From Nitrosomonas oligotropha (lineage in GTDB: Bacteria; Pseudomonadota; Gammaproteobacteria; Burkholderiales; Nitrosomonadaceae), in contig NZ_QRBZ01000003.1 in the NCBI RefSeq assembly GCF_009833085.1, positions 61,738-125,737 of the forward strand: a stretch of 64,000 nt of DNA, given 5' to 3'. The position numbers and the translations under genes are program-made. This document shows, piece after piece, positions 45,228 to 54,546 of this stretch (position 1 is its first letter; every line of letters starts with the position of its first letter). The notes beneath the pieces are model-generated. The model saw only the letters and a program-made list of their open reading frames with translations. It was not told the origin of the DNA and made no database searches.

Positions 45228-46141
45228 GTCACTTCGTTCCCACTGTTTCTCATCATGTTGACGAACACATCTTCCAGATCCGGTTGCTGCAAGTGCATTT
45301 CCAGTATCTCGATTTGCGCGGATCGCAAAGCCGATAGTATTGATTCCACTTGCGCATAGGTGTCGATCCGCAATTCAACTATTCCGCCACTATGACTGAG
45401 TTGTAATGTCTGTAGCGCGGCTGGTAAAGTATCGGGCAGCAATCTTAGCCGCACCGATTTACCGGCAGGCAGCTTTCCGATCATATTCTGCGTGCTATCC
45501 AGCGCAATAATTTTTCCTTCTTTCAGCATCGCCACCCGGTTGCACAGCGTTTCCGCCTCATCCAGGTAATGTGTCGTCAACACAATGGTGTGTCCATTCT
45601 GATTGAGTTGGCGGATAAAATCCCACAACGATTGACGCAATTCCACGTCCACACCGGCCGTCGGTTCATCCAGAATAATGACCGGCGGTTTGTGCACCAG
45701 TGCTTGCGCCACCAAAACCCGGCGTTTCATACCGCCCGACAACGCACGCATGTTGGCGTTGGCTTTGCCGGTCAAATCCAGCCGTTCAATAATTTCATCC
45801 ACCCAATCGCCATTGTGTTTAATACCGTAATAACCGGATTGGATTAACAATATTTCACGCACCGTGAAGAAAGGATCAAACACCAATTCCTGCGGCACCA
45901 CGCCTAAACTCTGCCGCGCCTGCCGGTATTCTGTAATGACATTATGTCCCATCACGCTGACCGAACCGCTATCGGCCAGAGTCAAACCGGCGATAATGCT
46001 GATCAGCGTCGTCTTACCCGCGCCATTCGGACCCAGCAACGCAAAAAATTCTCCCGCGTGAATCTCAAGATCGATACCGGACAGTGCGCGCACATTGCCG
46101 AAGCGTTTGGAGACGTGCTTAACTTCAATAGCGGGTTGCAT
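45224..46141 (-). CDS. ABC transporter ATP-binding protein (YadG-like)
   Basis: A 305-residue ATPase. Walker A LLGPNGAGKTTL near residue 35, signature LSGGMKRRV, Walker B IILDEPTAGVD and the H-loop TTHYLDEAE are all present. The C-terminal about 80 residues form an accessory domain. It drives the permease encoded just downstream (4-nt overlap). It follows the mla genes after 61 nt and may share their transcript. Confidence 0.9.
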   Translation of the reverse strand: MQPAIEVKHVSKRFGNVRALSGIDLEIHAGEFFALLGPNGAGKTTLISIIAGLTLADSGSVSVMGHNVITEYRQARQSLGVVPQELVFDPFFTVREILLIQSGYYGIKHNGDWVDEIIERLDLTGKANANMRALSGGMKRRVLVAQALVHKPPVIILDEPTAGVDVELRQSLWDFIRQLNQNGHTIVLTTHYLDEAETLCNRVAMLKEGKIIALDSTQNMIGKLPAGKSVRLRLLPDTLPAALQTLQLSHSGGIVELRIDTYAQVESILSALRSAQIEILEMHLQQPDLEDVFVNMMRNSGNEVT

Positions 46142-46202
46142 CGGATACAGAAATCAGAAGGAGAATAATTCGGAACTTCAGGAATGGCAAAACAACATCC
46201 GG

Positions 46203-46532
46203 TCAGGAAGCGTTTTGCACGGGAACTGGATTGACCGCGAGCGGAATTAACTCCGCAACCCCATATAATTGGATCAGGCTCTTAAGACTCTCGGGCATAT
46301 TGATAAATTGCAGTGCATGGCAGTTTTTACGCGTCGCGCGCTGCCATTCCAGCAATACGCTGACGATGGTTGAATCCACTTCGGTCACCTGATCGAGATC
46401 GATTGTCAGCGGTTGATCGTCGAACAACGCAATGCCGCTTTTCGTCAGCATCACCGCATTATCGATCGTCACAGCGCCCTGCACGATCACGGTGTTGCCC
46501 TCACGAAAGATCATCGGAACCGAAGGATTCAA
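46203..46532 (-). CDS. mlaB: STAS-domain protein MlaB
   Basis: A 109-residue STAS-domain subunit of the MlaFEDB phospholipid transporter, with DLDQVTEVDSTIVSVLLEW as the anti-sigma-antagonist-like helix region. The start is probably TTG 46532, because AGGA is correctly spaced before it; ATG 46514 would remove six residues and has no ribosome site. It lies 17 nt after mlaC. Confidence 0.85.
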   Translation of the reverse strand: MNPSVPMIFREGNTVIVQGAVTIDNAVMLTKSGIALFDDQPLTIDLDQVTEVDSTIVSVLLEWQRATRKNCHALQFINMPESLKSLIQLYGVAELIPLAVNPVPVQNAS

Positions 46533-46549
46533 TTGATTTCCTGCCGTTA

Positions 46550-47170
46550 CTACTTTTTACCTTCCAGGGATTTGTTTTTATCCGTCAAGACTTTCAGCAA
46601 CCCCTCGACGCCGCCTTTACGCACCTGGCTGTTAAAGCTTCCGCGGTAATTGGTCACCAGACTGACACCGGCGACTGTCACGTCATAGACTTTCCAGCCA
46701 TCCGGCTTTTTCTCCATGCTATAGTCAATCGGCAATGGTTCTTTTCCATTTCCCTGAATCACTACAGTCCGGACTGTGGTTTCCGTTTGATCACCCAGTT
46801 GCTTGATCGGATTGACTTTAATCGTTTCGTGACTATGACTGTTCAAGGCGTTGGAATACGTGCGCACTAACAATGTGCGGAATTCATTCACCAGTTTTTG
46901 TTGTTGTTCCGGCACTGCGGTTGACCAGTGCTGTCCCATCGCGAGCTGCGTCATACGGGTAAAATTGAAATGCGGCAGTATTTTAGTCTCGATCAGATCG
47001 AGCATTTTTTCTTTATTGCCATTTTTCAATTGCTCATCTTTTTGAATAATTTCCATCACTTCCTTGACCGTTTTGTCGACCAGCCGGTCCGGCGCCAGCT
47101 CCACCGACCATGCCGGGAACGCCAGTAAGCTCGAGAGTATTAATATCATTATTCCAAGAAATCTCTTCAT
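46550..47170 (-). CDS. mlaC: Periplasmic phospholipid-binding protein MlaC
   Basis: A 206-residue exported protein with a signal peptide (MKRFLGIMILILSSLLAFPAWS-like, cut near FPAWSV) and the Tol/MlaC fold: KILPHFNFTRMTQLAMGQHW and YDVTVAGVSLVTNYRGSF. It ferries phospholipids between the outer membrane and MlaFEDB. The second ATG of ATGATG (47170) is best spaced from GAGGG; ATG 47197 would add nine residues before the signal peptide. Confidence 0.93.
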   Translation of the reverse strand: MKRFLGIMILILSSLLAFPAWSVELAPDRLVDKTVKEVMEIIQKDEQLKNGNKEKMLDLIETKILPHFNFTRMTQLAMGQHWSTAVPEQQQKLVNEFRTLLVRTYSNALNSHSHETIKVNPIKQLGDQTETTVRTVVIQGNGKEPLPIDYSMEKKPDGWKVYDVTVAGVSLVTNYRGSFNSQVRKGGVEGLLKVLTDKNKSLEGKK

Positions 47171-47247
47171 CATGCCCTCACCAAAATTTTTAGTCATAGT
47201 TACAATACTAAACCAACAACCGCAAAATTAACAAATATCCATTGAAA

Positions 47248-47715
47248 TCACAAAGAATCGTCTTCCGACGCTTTATTGAATAAAAAACGTCCGATCAGTT
47301 CTTCCAGCACCATAGCTGAATTGGTTTTCATGATTTTATCGCCATCTTTCAACATGGCCTCGTCCCCGCCCGCGGCCAATCCTATGTACTGTTCACCCAG
47401 CAGCCCCGAAGTCAAAATACTGGCAAATGTATCTTTAGGAAATAGAAACCGGCTATCCATGCTCATGGTAACCACTGCATCGTACGTTTGCGTGCTGAAT
47501 TGAATATCCGTGACGCGTCCGACCACAACGCCGGCGCTCTTCACCGGCGCGCGCACTTTCAGGCCGCCGATATTTTCAAAATTTCCGCTAATGACATAGC
47601 TTTGAGAAGGATTATACACATTGAGATTGCCCACTTTAAGACTCAGGATCATCAGCGCGATGACGCCCATGACCACAAACAATCCCACCCACAAATCCAT
47701 CGTTGTCCGCTGCAT
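47248..47715 (-). CDS. mlaD: MCE-domain protein MlaD
   Basis: A 155-residue protein with one N-terminal membrane helix (about 8-28) and an MCE domain (NIGGLKVRAPVKSAGVVVG and SGLLGEQYIGLAAGG). It forms the periplasmic hexameric ring of the Mla complex. Its ATG overlaps the mlaE stop by one base (TAATG), so translation is coupled. Confidence 0.95.
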   Translation of the reverse strand: MQRTTMDLWVGLFVVMGVIALMILSLKVGNLNVYNPSQSYVISGNFENIGGLKVRAPVKSAGVVVGRVTDIQFSTQTYDAVVTMSMDSRFLFPKDTFASILTSGLLGEQYIGLAAGGDEAMLKDGDKIMKTNSAMVLEELIGRFLFNKASEDDSL

Positions 47716-48518
47716 TAACTCACTCCTCTAAACATGAAAGCGGTCAAAATAAAATCCAATCCCAGAATTACCAATGACGACGTAACCACGGTGCGCGTTG
47801 TCGCGCCCGATACGCCTTCCGCCGTCGGCGGTGCATCGTAACCTTCAAAAACCGCGATGGCCGTTACCACCACGCCAAAACAGCAACTCTTAATAAAACC
47901 GTTCATGATATCAAAGCGGAAATCCACCGCACTTTGCATTTGCGACCAATAAGAACCTTCATCCACGCCGATGAAGACCACGGTCACGAGATAGCCGCCA
48001 AAAACACCCATAACGGAAAAAATGGCCGCCAGAAACGGCATCGAAATCACACCGGACCAGAAGCGCGGCGCTACCACACGCGCAATCGGATCAACCGCCA
48101 TCATGCCCATCGCCGCCAGTTGCTCGGTCGCTTTCATCAAACCGATTTCTGCGGTGATCGCGGAACCTGCGCGGCTGGCAAACAACAATGCAGCCACGAC
48201 CGGACCCAATTCGCGCACCAGCGACAATGCCACCAACGTGCCGACTGCGGATTCCGAACCGTATTTTTGTAACGTTTCATAGCCTTGCAACCCGAGCACC
48301 ATGCCGACAAAGAGTCCTGACACGACAATGATGATCAGTGACAAGACACCGGTGAAATACAGTTCCCGTATGACGAGATTGAAACGGCGCAAGCTGGTGC
48401 CGGATTTTAACAGTACCAGGATGAAAAAGCGGCTGGCGATGCCCAACCGCCACACACCTTCAATCACGCGATGGCCGATATGTCGAATACCGGATATGAG
48501 TCGGCTAGGCAAGAGCAT
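47715..48518 (-). CDS. mlaE: ABC permease MlaE
   Basis: A 267-residue permease of the MlaE family with about five helices and the conserved segments FVGMVLGLQGYETL, LGPVVAALLFASRAGSAITAE and MPFLAAIFSVMGVFGG. It moves phospholipid across the inner membrane with MlaF. It overlaps the mlaF stop by 14 nt. Confidence 0.95.
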   Translation of the reverse strand: MLLPSRLISGIRHIGHRVIEGVWRLGIASRFFILVLLKSGTSLRRFNLVIRELYFTGVLSLIIIVVSGLFVGMVLGLQGYETLQKYGSESAVGTLVALSLVRELGPVVAALLFASRAGSAITAEIGLMKATEQLAAMGMMAVDPIARVVAPRFWSGVISMPFLAAIFSVMGVFGGYLVTVVFIGVDEGSYWSQMQSAVDFRFDIMNGFIKSCCFGVVVTAIAVFEGYDAPPTAEGVSGATTRTVVTSSLVILGLDFILTAFMFRGVS

Positions 48519-49317
48519 TCTCCAGATTCAAATCCTTACGGTAGGATTGCGCCGGATAATGGAACGGCACCGGACCATCCTCTTCACCATGCACAAACTG
48601 ATGCACAAACGGCGCAACGGATTCGCGCACTTCTTTCGGCGTACCTTCGGCGGCGATTACACCATCCGCAATAAAGTAAACATAATCAACAATTTTCAGC
48701 GATTCCTGCACATCATGCGTGACCACAATCGAAGTCATACCGAGCGCATCCGTCAAACGGCGGATCAGATTGCCGATCACGCTCAGCGAAATCGGATCCA
48801 ATCCGGTGAACGGTTCATCGTACATAATCAACATCGGATCCAATGCGATGGAACGTGCCAACGCAACGCGACGCGCCATACCGCCGGACAATTCATTCGG
48901 CATCAAATGTTGCGCGCCGCGCAAACCCACGGCGTGCAGTTTCATCAGCACCAGGTCACGAATCATCGATTCCGGCAAATTGGTATGCTCGCGCATCTGA
49001 AACGCGACATTGTCAAACACCGACAAATCAGTAAATAACGCACCAAACTGGAACAACATGCCCATCTTACGGCGCAGTTTGAACAAGGCGTCGCGATCCA
49101 GCTCATGCACGACTTTTCCGGCAAATTTCACATAACCCGAAGTCGGCTGGATTGTGCCGCCAATCAAGCGAAGCAGCGTGGTTTTTCCCGATCCGCTGCC
49201 GCCCATAATGGCGATCACTTTTCCGCGTTGCATCGTCATATCGATGCCTTTCAGAATCGCGCGCGTATCGTAGGAAAAATTCAATCCGCTGATTTCAATT
49301 AAATTTTCAGATGTCAT
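48505..49317 (-). CDS. mlaF: ABC ATPase MlaF
   Basis: A 270-residue ATPase: Walker A IMGGSGSGKTTLLR, signature LSGGMARRVALARS and Walker B LIMYDEPFTGLD. It powers Mla retrograde phospholipid transport that maintains outer-membrane asymmetry. First gene of mlaFEDCB; the promoter should lie in the 317-nt upstream gap. Confidence 0.95.
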   Translation of the reverse strand: MTSENLIEISGLNFSYDTRAILKGIDMTMQRGKVIAIMGGSGSGKTTLLRLIGGTIQPTSGYVKFAGKVVHELDRDALFKLRRKMGMLFQFGALFTDLSVFDNVAFQMREHTNLPESMIRDLVLMKLHAVGLRGAQHLMPNELSGGMARRVALARSIALDPMLIMYDEPFTGLDPISLSVIGNLIRRLTDALGMTSIVVTHDVQESLKIVDYVYFIADGVIAAEGTPKEVRESVAPFVHQFVHGEEDGPVPFHYPAQSYRKDLNLENALA

Positions 49318-49634
49318 GCTGCACAGTTAAATAAACAAGGGGAAATCCGGAAGTGGCCGTTATTGCGATGATTGAATCTACTGTTGGCGCTGAAATAATC
49401 CAGAATGCATCGGTTAAATTTTCACTTAATTTTATAAGGGGCAATTTTAATCCACTTTCCTCAAGAATATTGCGCTATATTAGATTTCGCCAGGCGATTT
49501 TTTATGTTTTTTGAAATTCTATCCGTTAGTGGATCGCATGAAGTACAAAACTCCTGCTACTGAGATAAAGAAAACACAACACAGTTTTTACCTGATGATC
49601 CAGATACCTAAATCGTATTCAGCCTAAATAACCC
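49318..49634. promoter_or_regulatory. Divergent intergenic region, mlaF and nuclease gene
   Basis: 317 nt between divergent mlaF and the DUF4124-nuclease gene. It is AT-rich in the middle and must hold both promoters. I see no long ORF, no clear hairpin with a T run and no recognisable operator. Confidence 0.45.
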
Positions 49635-50457
49635 ATGTTCCGCAGCAAACCGGTCCGCCTGCTTTTTCTGCTTTTCAGTCTCGCTGCAACCGCAGCACCG
49701 GCAAGCGGGATTTACCGCAGTGTCGATGCGCAAGGACGTGTCACTTATTCCGATACCCCTGCGGCCAATGCCCAACCGGGGGCAGCCCAGCCGCCAACTG
49801 CATCAAGTCGCCCGGGTCTACGATGGCGACACGATCATCCTGGAAGGCAGGAAACAAGTCCGTCTGCTGGGAGTCAACACGCCGGAAATCGAAAGCCGTC
49901 ACCGCAGCGAAGAACCGGGGGGAGTTGCCGCAAAAAAATGGCTGCAAAATCAGTTGCGGGACAATCAGGTTTATCTGGAATTTGATCAAGTGAAGCGCGA
50001 TAAGTACAAGCGTCTGCTGGCGCATGTATTTTTGCCGAATGGCAAGCACGTGAACCTGGCTTTACTGGAAAGCGGTCTGGCTGCGATCAGCATCATCCCG
50101 CCCAACGGCCGCTATAGCGACAAATTGATCCAAGCACAGCAATACGCTGAGAAACAAAAGCTCGGCATATGGTCCATGCCGGAATACCAATCCCGGCCCA
50201 TCAGCGAAATCGCCAATCACACCAAGGGCTGGCAGCGATTTACCGGAACCCCGGTGGCGATCAGAAAAAGCCGTAAATTTACCCGCCTGCTTTTTAACGA
50301 CAAAATCGATATCCGCGTCGCCAACAGTAATCTCAGGTTATTTCCAGAGCTTGTAACTTACGTGGGGAAACCGCTGGAAGTCCGCGGCTGGGTGGCACGC
50401 AACAAAGATCATTACACCATGTTGATTCAGCATCCCAGTGCACTAATCGCACAATAA
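49635..50457 (+). pseudogene. Exported DUF4124-staphylococcal nuclease-like protein, frameshifted
   Basis: Frame 1 from ATG 49635 gives a signal peptide and a short DUF4124 segment (GIYRSVDAQGRVTYSDTP), then runs out of frame. The nuclease part, VARVYDGDTIILEGRKQVRL and GVNTPEIESRH (SNase active-site region), is in the next frame. Removing one G from the GGGGG run at 49778-49782 joins them into one 273-residue protein. So the gene carries a single +1 indel: true decay, slippage-based switching, or a sequencing error. If read from an internal start (49720) the nuclease would lack an export signal. Confidence 0.8.
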
Positions 50458-50478
50458 GGTAATGCAGTGTGGTTAAAT

Positions 50479-52242
50479 TCAATAAGTTCTGGCTTTCGGC
50501 GGGAAAGATTCGACCGTGATCGGCTTCAGCCGCACCGGTTTGTAATCCAACCGGTTGTCTTCGCTGAAAAACAACGTATGTTTTAACCATTTAACGTCAT
50601 CGCGTCCGGGAAAATCGTCGCGGGCGTGTGCGCCGCGGCTTTCGCGCCGGGCTTCGGCGGAAATCATGGTGGCAATCGCGACTTCTTTCAGATTATCCAA
50701 TTCCAGCGCTTCGATCCGCGCGGTATTAAACACTGCGCTTTTGTCCTTAATTTCCGTTTGTCCCACGCGCTGACCGACTTCCAGAATTTTTTCCACGCCC
50801 TTTTGCAGCATGTCTTCAAAACGAAAGACACCGCAGTAGGTTTGCATTGTCTTTGCAAGCGCGGCATGCACTTGTGCGACATTTTCGCCGTCTTTCTGAT
50901 TCTCCAGGCGCGTCAGGCGGTTCAAGGTCCTATCCGCGGCATTCTCCGGCAATGGTTTGTGGTGCGGATGGATTTTCAAATCTTCAATAATTTGATTGGC
51001 CGCGGCGCGGCCAAATACGACCAGATCAAGCAGCGAATTGGTGCCCAAGCGGTTGGCGCCGTGCACCGATACACAAGCACACTCGCCGACGGCGTAAAAC
51101 CCCGATACGACTTCTTCCGGTCCGGTTTTATACGGCGCCACCACTTGTCCGAAATAATTGGTCGGTATGCCGCCCATCATGTAGTGCGCGGTCGGCACCA
51201 CCGGAATCGGTTCGTTGATCGGGTCGACATGCGCAAATTTCATCGCCAGTTCACGGATACCGGGCAAGCGGGTTTTGATGATTTCCGCGCCCAGATGATC
51301 CAATTTCAACAACAAATGATCGCTTTCTGCGCCACAACCACGCCCGTCCTTCATTTCCGTCGTCATGGCGCGCGACACCACGTCGCGGCTGGCTAGATCC
51401 TTGGCATGAGGGGCATACCGTTCCATGAAACGCTCGCCTTCCTTGTTCAGCAAATAACCGCCTTCCCCGCGCACGGCCTCGCTGATCAAAACACCCACAC
51501 CATAAACACCGGTCGGGTGGAATTGCCAGAATTCCATGTCTTCCAGCGGAATTCCGGCGCGCGCCGCCATCCCTAAACCATCGCCGGTATTGATCAAAGC
51601 GTTGGTGCTGGCTTGAAAAATCCGCCCGCCACCGCCGGTGGCAAACAAAGTAGCCCGGGCTTGCAGGATCGAAACTTCGCCGGTTTCCATTTCCAGCGCG
51701 GTGACGCCAAGCACATCGCCCTGTTCGTCGCGAATCAGATCCAGCGCCATCCATTCGACAAAAAACTGCGTATTGGCGCTGACATTGCGTTGATAGAGCG
51801 TGTGTAACAATGCATGGCCGGTACGATCCGCCGCTGCACAGGAACGCGTTGCCTGCGCGCCACCGAAATTCTGCGATTGTCCGCCGAACGGGCGTTGATA
51901 AATCTTGCCGTTTTCCAGCCGGTCGAACGGCATGCCGAAATGTTCCAGTTCATATACAACTTCATTGGCCTGGCGGCACATGAATTCGATGGCATCCTGA
52001 TCGCCCAAGTAATCGGAACCTTTGACGGTATCGTACATGTGCCAATGCCAATGGTCTTCCGTCACATTTCCCAGCGCCGCGGCAATTCCGCCTTGCGCCG
52101 AAACGGTATGCGAACGGGTGGGGAACACCTTGGATAGCACCGCCACTTTCAATCCGGCTTCGGATAACTGCAATGCCGCGCGCATTCCGGCGCCGCCCGC
52201 ACCCACGATGACCACATCAAATTTTCTTTTGGTTATTGCCAC
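50479..52242 (-). CDS. sdhA: Succinate dehydrogenase flavoprotein subunit
   Basis: A 587-residue FAD protein oxidising succinate. FAD loop [21 protein letters not shown]; flavin-linking His in [31 protein letters not shown] and [14 protein letters not shown] active-site segments. It starts with GTG 52242, one base after the sdhD stop. sdhB is not found downstream; the stop is followed within 21 nt by the convergent nuclease gene. Confidence 0.96.
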   Translation of the reverse strand: MAITKRKFDVVIVGAGGAGMRAALQLSEAGLKVAVLSKVFPTRSHTVSAQGGIAAALGNVTEDHWHWHMYDTVKGSDYLGDQDAIEFMCRQANEVVYELEHFGMPFDRLENGKIYQRPFGGQSQNFGGAQATRSCAAADRTGHALLHTLYQRNVSANTQFFVEWMALDLIRDEQGDVLGVTALEMETGEVSILQARATLFATGGGGRIFQASTNALINTGDGLGMAARAGIPLEDMEFWQFHPTGVYGVGVLISEAVRGEGGYLLNKEGERFMERYAPHAKDLASRDVVSRAMTTEMKDGRGCGAESDHLLLKLDHLGAEIIKTRLPGIRELAMKFAHVDPINEPIPVVPTAHYMMGGIPTNYFGQVVAPYKTGPEEVVSGFYAVGECACVSVHGANRLGTNSLLDLVVFGRAAANQIIEDLKIHPHHKPLPENAADRTLNRLTRLENQKDGENVAQVHAALAKTMQTYCGVFRFEDMLQKGVEKILEVGQRVGQTEIKDKSAVFNTARIEALELDNLKEVAIATMISAEARRESRGAHARDDFPGRDDVKWLKHTLFFSEDNRLDYKPVRLKPITVESFPPKARTY

Positions 52243-52243
52243 A

Positions 52244-52606
52244 TCAACTCCACAATATTTCCGTAGCCCATATCAGATAAAACAGCAAAGCAGTGATGAC
52301 GGCAATTTGCACAGACAGGCGGATCGCCGTGGCATGCACGTAGTCCATCAGAATATTGCGCATGCCAATCCAGGCATGCCAGAACAGACAAATGAAAAAT
52401 ACCAAGGTGGCGATGCGCAATCCTGCATGGCTGAATACAGCTTTCCAGGCGGCATAATCCTGCGGTGTGGCAATCAGCAAAACTGCTGTCAGCGCGATGA
52501 GATAAATCACCATCAGCACGGCTGTCACACGTTGCGCCAGCCAGTCCTTCAGGCCATAGTGCGCGCCCGTCACGGCCAGTCTCGATGGCCTCACCATAGC
52601 TGCCAC
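52244..52606 (-). CDS. sdhD: Succinate dehydrogenase membrane anchor subunit
   Basis: A 120-residue membrane protein with three helices; the conserved [15 protein letters not shown] carries the family's heme/quinone-region residues. It anchors SdhAB together with SdhC. ATG 52606 overlaps the sdhC end by 16 nt. Confidence 0.9.
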   Translation of the reverse strand: MAAMVRPSRLAVTGAHYGLKDWLAQRVTAVLMVIYLIALTAVLLIATPQDYAAWKAVFSHAGLRIATLVFFICLFWHAWIGMRNILMDYVHATAIRLSVQIAVITALLFYLIWATEILWS

Positions 52607-52980
52607 CCGATCAATGCCGTCAACAAAAATCCGGTCGCCAGCACCAGCTTGCTGCTAGTACGCGCTTGCGCCAATTGAATGCCGATTTGCAGATCCAGCA
52701 AGACATGGCGGATACCGGCGCACAGATGATGCAGAAAAAACCACAAGGGAAGCAACAGCGTAAGTTTAATCACCGGATTGCGCAGATAGTCCTGCACAAC
52801 TTCAAAGCTTTGCGGCGATTGCAATAGCATCTGCAAACCACATAGCAGCAAGGGAATGCCGGGGAAGAACAGCAACGCACCGCTGATTCGATGCAGAATG
52901 GAAACCACCGCCGGTAGCGGTTGCTTGATCTTGAACAGATTCAGATGTTTGGGGCGTTTATGATGTAATTTTGCTTCCAT
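52591..52980 (-). CDS. sdhC: Succinate dehydrogenase cytochrome b556 subunit
   Basis: A 129-residue membrane protein with HRISGALLFFPGIPLLL near the first helix and the heme-ligand motif HHLCAGIRHVLLDLQIG. It is the first gene of sdhCDA. Confidence 0.92.
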   Translation of the reverse strand: MEAKLHHKRPKHLNLFKIKQPLPAVVSILHRISGALLFFPGIPLLLCGLQMLLQSPQSFEVVQDYLRNPVIKLTLLLPLWFFLHHLCAGIRHVLLDLQIGIQLAQARTSSKLVLATGFLLTALIGWQLW

Positions 52981-53101
52981 GCGAGAAATTCTACAGTAGA
53001 AAATGCTATCGCCAGAACCCGGCTAAAACGCTAAAAATTGCAACCAAGTGTATTCTGTTACGCTGCCCGATACAAGCCATAACTCGATCGAATAGACAAA
53101 C

Positions 53102-53121
53102 CCCGGCCGCCAGCAGCCGGG
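53102..53121 (-). terminator. Hairpin downstream of the DoxX gene
   Basis: CCCGGC (53102-53107) pairs with GCCGGG (53116-53121), loop 8 nt. Read on the minus strand it is followed by GGTTTG, a weak T tract, and lies 32 nt past the DoxX stop, so it may end the pirin-DoxX transcript before the sdh promoter. Confidence 0.5.
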
Positions 53122-53152
53122 TTCCCATGCAAAAAAGATAATCGATAGCTGC

Positions 53153-53530
53153 TTACTGCGCGCGCCGCCCGTCCAAACTATAACCGCCCGCACCATGCAC
53201 CGCCAACAGTATGAATCCGCCGGTTATCGCGATATTCTTCAGGAACATGATCATTTGCATCTGATCCGATAAGTTGCTGTGAAAAATCGCCGCAGCTGCT
53301 AGCGTGAATGCAGCCAGCGCAATCGATACCCATCGTGTTTGCCATCCCGCCACAACCGCCAGACCGCCCCCAATTTCAAGCGCTATCACCAGCGGCAGCA
53401 GCATGCCCGGCACACCCATCGCTTCCATATAACCCTGCGTGCCTTCATAGCCGGTGATTTTGAAAAAGCCGGACAGCAAGAAAATTTGCCCCAGAAACAC
53501 ACGTGCTACAAATTGACTGATTTTTTCCAT
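53153..53530 (-). CDS. DoxX family membrane protein
   Basis: A 125-residue protein with four hydrophobic helices and the family start FVARVFLGQIFLLSGFFKI. DoxX-type proteins are quinone-linked or of unknown activity and often lie beside pirin genes, as here. ATG 53530 has a strong AAGGAG; a longer frame from 53587 has none. It follows the pirin gene by 19 nt. Confidence 0.87.
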   Translation of the reverse strand: MEKISQFVARVFLGQIFLLSGFFKITGYEGTQGYMEAMGVPGMLLPLVIALEIGGGLAVVAGWQTRWVSIALAAFTLAAAAIFHSNLSDQMQMIMFLKNIAITGGFILLAVHGAGGYSLDGRRAQ

Positions 53531-53549
53531 GATGATCTCCTTAAAAGTG

Positions 53550-54416
53550 TTATTGATTACGTTTAATCCATGCGCGATCACGTACAAAATTATTGGACTG
53601 AAAATCTTGCATCGCTTGATCGATTTGTTCCCGGGTATTCATGACAAACGGACCATACCGCACCACCGGTTCACCAATCGGTCTGCCGCTGACAGCCAGC
53701 AGACGCGCGCCCTTTTTCCCGGCAACAAAATCAAATGAACCATCGTCCGCACCCAGTGGCGCCCACGAATGCAGCGGCACACGCTGCTCGCCCAATTGCC
53801 CATCGCCCTCAAAAACATAGAGAAAGTTATTATTCCCGGCCGGAAGGCGGTTCTGAAAATGTTTACCGGGTTGCACCTGCACATCATAATAAGACACCCC
53901 GGTCAGATCATCCGTAATCGGCGCATTCGTATCGGCAAAGCGACCGATTAAAACTTTCACCGTGTAATCCTGCGCTTTCACCACAGGAAAAGCTTCCGCA
54001 GGATATTCCTGATATTCCGGGTGATCCATCTTATGCGTTGCGGGCAGGTTGATCCACAGTTGGAATCCGCGCATCAAGCCATTCTTCTGCTTTGGCATTT
54101 CCGAATGAATAATGCCGCTGGCGGCTTTCATCCATTGCGCGGAACCGGGCCCCAGATCACCGCTATTACCCATGTTATCCTGATGCTCCATATGGCCGTC
54201 GATCATATAGGTAAACGTGGTAAATCCGCGGTGCGGATGATACGGAAAGCCCGCCTGATAATCTTCCGGTTTATCGCTGCTGATGTGATCCAACAGCAAA
54301 AACGGATCGTAATCGCGCAACACCGGGGATCCAATCGTGCGGTATACGGTTACACCGGCGCCTTCCGGCACGGCCACTGCCGGGATTATTCGTACAGAAT
54401 TCACTGTTGTGTCCAT
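53550..54416 (-). CDS. Pirin family protein
   Basis: A 288-residue cupin protein with metal ligands in FPYHPHRGFTTFTYM and ASGIIHSEMP (three His and a Glu), the pirin signature. Bacterial pirins can act as quercetinases or regulators; the role here is unknown. AAGGAG precedes ATG 54416. It heads a two-gene unit with DoxX and is divergent from a LysR gene. Confidence 0.9.
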   Translation of the reverse strand: MDTTVNSVRIIPAVAVPEGAGVTVYRTIGSPVLRDYDPFLLLDHISSDKPEDYQAGFPYHPHRGFTTFTYMIDGHMEHQDNMGNSGDLGPGSAQWMKAASGIIHSEMPKQKNGLMRGFQLWINLPATHKMDHPEYQEYPAEAFPVVKAQDYTVKVLIGRFADTNAPITDDLTGVSYYDVQVQPGKHFQNRLPAGNNNFLYVFEGDGQLGEQRVPLHSWAPLGADDGSFDFVAGKKGARLLAVSGRPIGEPVVRYGPFVMNTREQIDQAMQDFQSNNFVRDRAWIKRNQ

Positions 54417-54437
54417 GATTTTCTCCTTTGTTGTGAT

Positions 54438-54531
54438 TCATCGTTGTAATCGTTTGACAGGGAGCATTATCATCGTTGTTATAATAAGAATAAATAACCA
54501 TAATAAGAAATAATTGTTCCATTTTAAACAA
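54438..54531. promoter_or_regulatory. Repeat-bearing operator region between pirin and LysR genes
   Basis: TCATCGTTGT occurs at 54438-54447 and 54470-54479, 32 bp apart; ATAATAAGAA occurs at 54481-54490 and 54500-54509, 19 bp apart; TTGTT-N8-AACAA follows (54514-54531). TTGACA at 54454 and TATAAT at 54480 are promoter-like but 20 bp apart. This is the expected place for LysR binding to control the pirin-DoxX unit and itself. Confidence 0.5.
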
Positions 54532-54546
54532 CAATGAGACATTCCG

